Position numbers and translations under genes: made by a program. DNA of 64,000 nt, from assembly GCF_900112425.1 (NCBI RefSeq), contig NZ_FOLP01000004.1:496001-560000 (forward strand), given 5' to 3'. Positions 63,098-64,000 of this stretch are shown one piece after another; position 1 is the stretch's first letter, and every line of letters starts with the position of its first letter. Source of the stretch: Variovorax sp. OK212 (GTDB taxonomy: Bacteria; Pseudomonadota; Gammaproteobacteria; Burkholderiales; Burkholderiaceae_C). The notes under the pieces are model-generated. The model did no database searches, was not told the DNA's origin, and saw only the letters and a program-made list of their open reading frames with translations.

Positions 63098-64000
63098 ATG
63101 GCTGGTCTTAACGTCACGGGCCGCAGCACCGACAAGGAAAGGTCGGAGGCCACCTCGCCTGGGCTGTTCCAACGCTACAAGAAGAAGGGACCGATAGCAG
63201 GGCCCGTCGACCATTGGGGGCGCCTGACTGGTGTCTACGCGAACGCCATTGAGTTTCAACGCATGCTGTTCCTGGGAGCTGGGGGTTATTGGGTGACCTA
63301 TGGATTCGTGGCAGGAGTGCTGGGCACAGTTTTTTTGCAACTACTGGTTGTTCCTGGTTTTCTCGAACTCAGGGCCTATGTGTCGATCGTTTTCTGGCAG
63401 ACCATGACATGGTTGCTCTTCATGTTGTTTGCGCATCTCGAGCTTTTCTCCCCAGCCGACCGCCCCATCTATTTCGACCGCAAGCACCGCAAGGTCTACA
63501 AAGTCATCTCCGTCGGTCCCCGGCGCTGGGGCTGCATTGGACTGCGCAAGGCCGTCCTGAAGGCCTATGAATGGAGCCTGATTGATGCCGAGCATCACGT
63601 CACCGTTCAGATATCGACTGCAACGGCGCAGCGCAACCATCACCTGGTATTCCTGGTGCGCAAGAGCAGCGGCGATCCCACCATCGTCGATCACTTCGAG
63701 TTCACCAACGTCGAAATCGTCTCGGCGCTGTGGGAGTACATCCGTCGCTACATGGAAGAAGACGAAGCCCCGCTGGCGGTCGGCGAGTTCCCGCCGCAGT
63801 CGACGATGGGTGTGTACAAGCCGTGGAGCGATTTCGGTGGCGTGGTGCCATTTCTGGACCAGCCCGCAAGACGCTGGCGCGAACAACCCTGGAAGGCCTT
63901 TTTTCAATACCTCGGCATGCCTGTCACCGTGCCGCTGTATCTGCTGTGGCTGTTCTTCAACCGCCTGACCGTGTGGACCGCGCAGCAGGTGGAATGGCCA
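63098..64000 (+). CDS. membrane immunity-like protein (DUF6708-like), copy 2, cut by window end
   Basis: 301 codons are open to the last base and no stop is reached, so the 3' end is missing. The start MAGLNVTGRSTDKERSE parallels copy 1 (MIGGVNTRGRSTDEDRS). Both have TGVYANAIEFQRM-like sequence, two membrane segments (WVTYGFVAGVLGTVFLQ, MTWLLFMLFAHLELF), then PIYFDRKHRKVYKV and WSDFGGVVPFLDQP, ending in the conserved VTVPLYLLWLFFNRLTVW. An orphan second immunity gene of this kind may protect against an effector variant of related strains. Confidence 0.75.
   Translation, partial: MAGLNVTGRSTDKERSEATSPGLFQRYKKKGPIAGPVDHWGRLTGVYANAIEFQRMLFLGAGGYWVTYGFVAGVLGTVFLQLLVVPGFLELRAYVSIVFWQTMTWLLFMLFAHLELFSPADRPIYFDRKHRKVYKVISVGPRRWGCIGLRKAVLKAYEWSLIDAEHHVTVQISTATAQRNHHLVFLVRKSSGDPTIVDHFEFTNVEIVSALWEYIRRYMEEDEAPLAVGEFPPQSTMGVYKPWSDFGGVVPFLDQPARRWREQPWKAFFQYLGMPVTVPLYLLWLFFNRLTVWTAQQVEWP
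63913..64000 (+). repeat. near-identical tract, second copy
   Basis: Partner of 62173-62262 at offset 1740 bp; runs into the window end, so its full length is unknown. Confidence 0.6.

Overview
The window looks like chromosomal DNA of a high-GC betaproteobacterium of the Comamonadaceae type (Variovorax-like). This rests on very GC-rich third codon positions, Bug/TctC-type solute receptors, a Ku/LigD end-joining pair, a Gcr-type membrane protein next to an antiporter, and VgrG/DUF4123/MIX type VI secretion genes. No rRNA, tRNA, CRISPR array, insertion sequence or prophage was seen. The genus is an inference; no marker gene was available.

Layout. 1-15 kb is housekeeping and metabolic. It holds the end of a spermidine-synthase-like gene, a kinase-fold protein overlapping an FMN glutamate-synthase-like enzyme, a SEC-C protein, an MFS carrier, the pgpA-pncC-NTF2-GNAT operon, a second MFS carrier, a flavin hydroxylase with a Bug receptor and divergent LysR regulator, a DUF3053 lipoprotein and thiL. 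15-23 kb holds a Gcr/antiporter/YbdK operon joined by ATGA overlaps, then apaG, an RDD protein, rpe and a small disordered protein. 23-31 kb holds an aspartoacylase-family hydrolase, ku-ligD translationally coupled by TGATG, a transglutaminase-like protein, a 49-residue membrane peptide and the large catalase katE.

31-36 kb carries an orphan vgrG whose product ends in a putative HExxH metallopeptidase effector domain, overlapped at its 3' end by a candidate immunity gene. 36-45.5 kb is a three-gene operon: an exported TPR-CHAT (caspase-like) protease, a TpsB transporter and a 1816-residue TpsA exoprotein. 45.5-54.7 kb holds an isochorismatase-like hydrolase with a divergent GlxA-type regulator, then two sensory modules. 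In each module a hybrid histidine kinase sits beside orphan periplasmic binding proteins (one DUF534-like, two tandem PhnD-like) with no transporter genes.

54.7-64 kb is a second type VI cluster: vgrG, DUF4123 adaptor, MIX/VasX-like pore-forming effector and a membrane immunity-like gene. It is followed by a decayed segment (a frameshifted small membrane gene and a remnant of an effector C-terminus) and then a second copy of the immunity-like gene cut by the window end. The two vgrG genes share almost the same 5' leader with a fixed GTTTGC-N21-GCAAAC inverted repeat, suggesting common control. The distal part of this cluster is visibly less GC-rich than the core genes, which fits horizontal acquisition and effector-immunity cassette turnover.

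The most interesting candidates are the VgrG-metallopeptidase/immunity pair, the CHAT-TpsB-TpsA operon, the effector-immunity relic array with duplicated immunity genes, the shared vgrG leader, and the binding-protein/hybrid-kinase modules.
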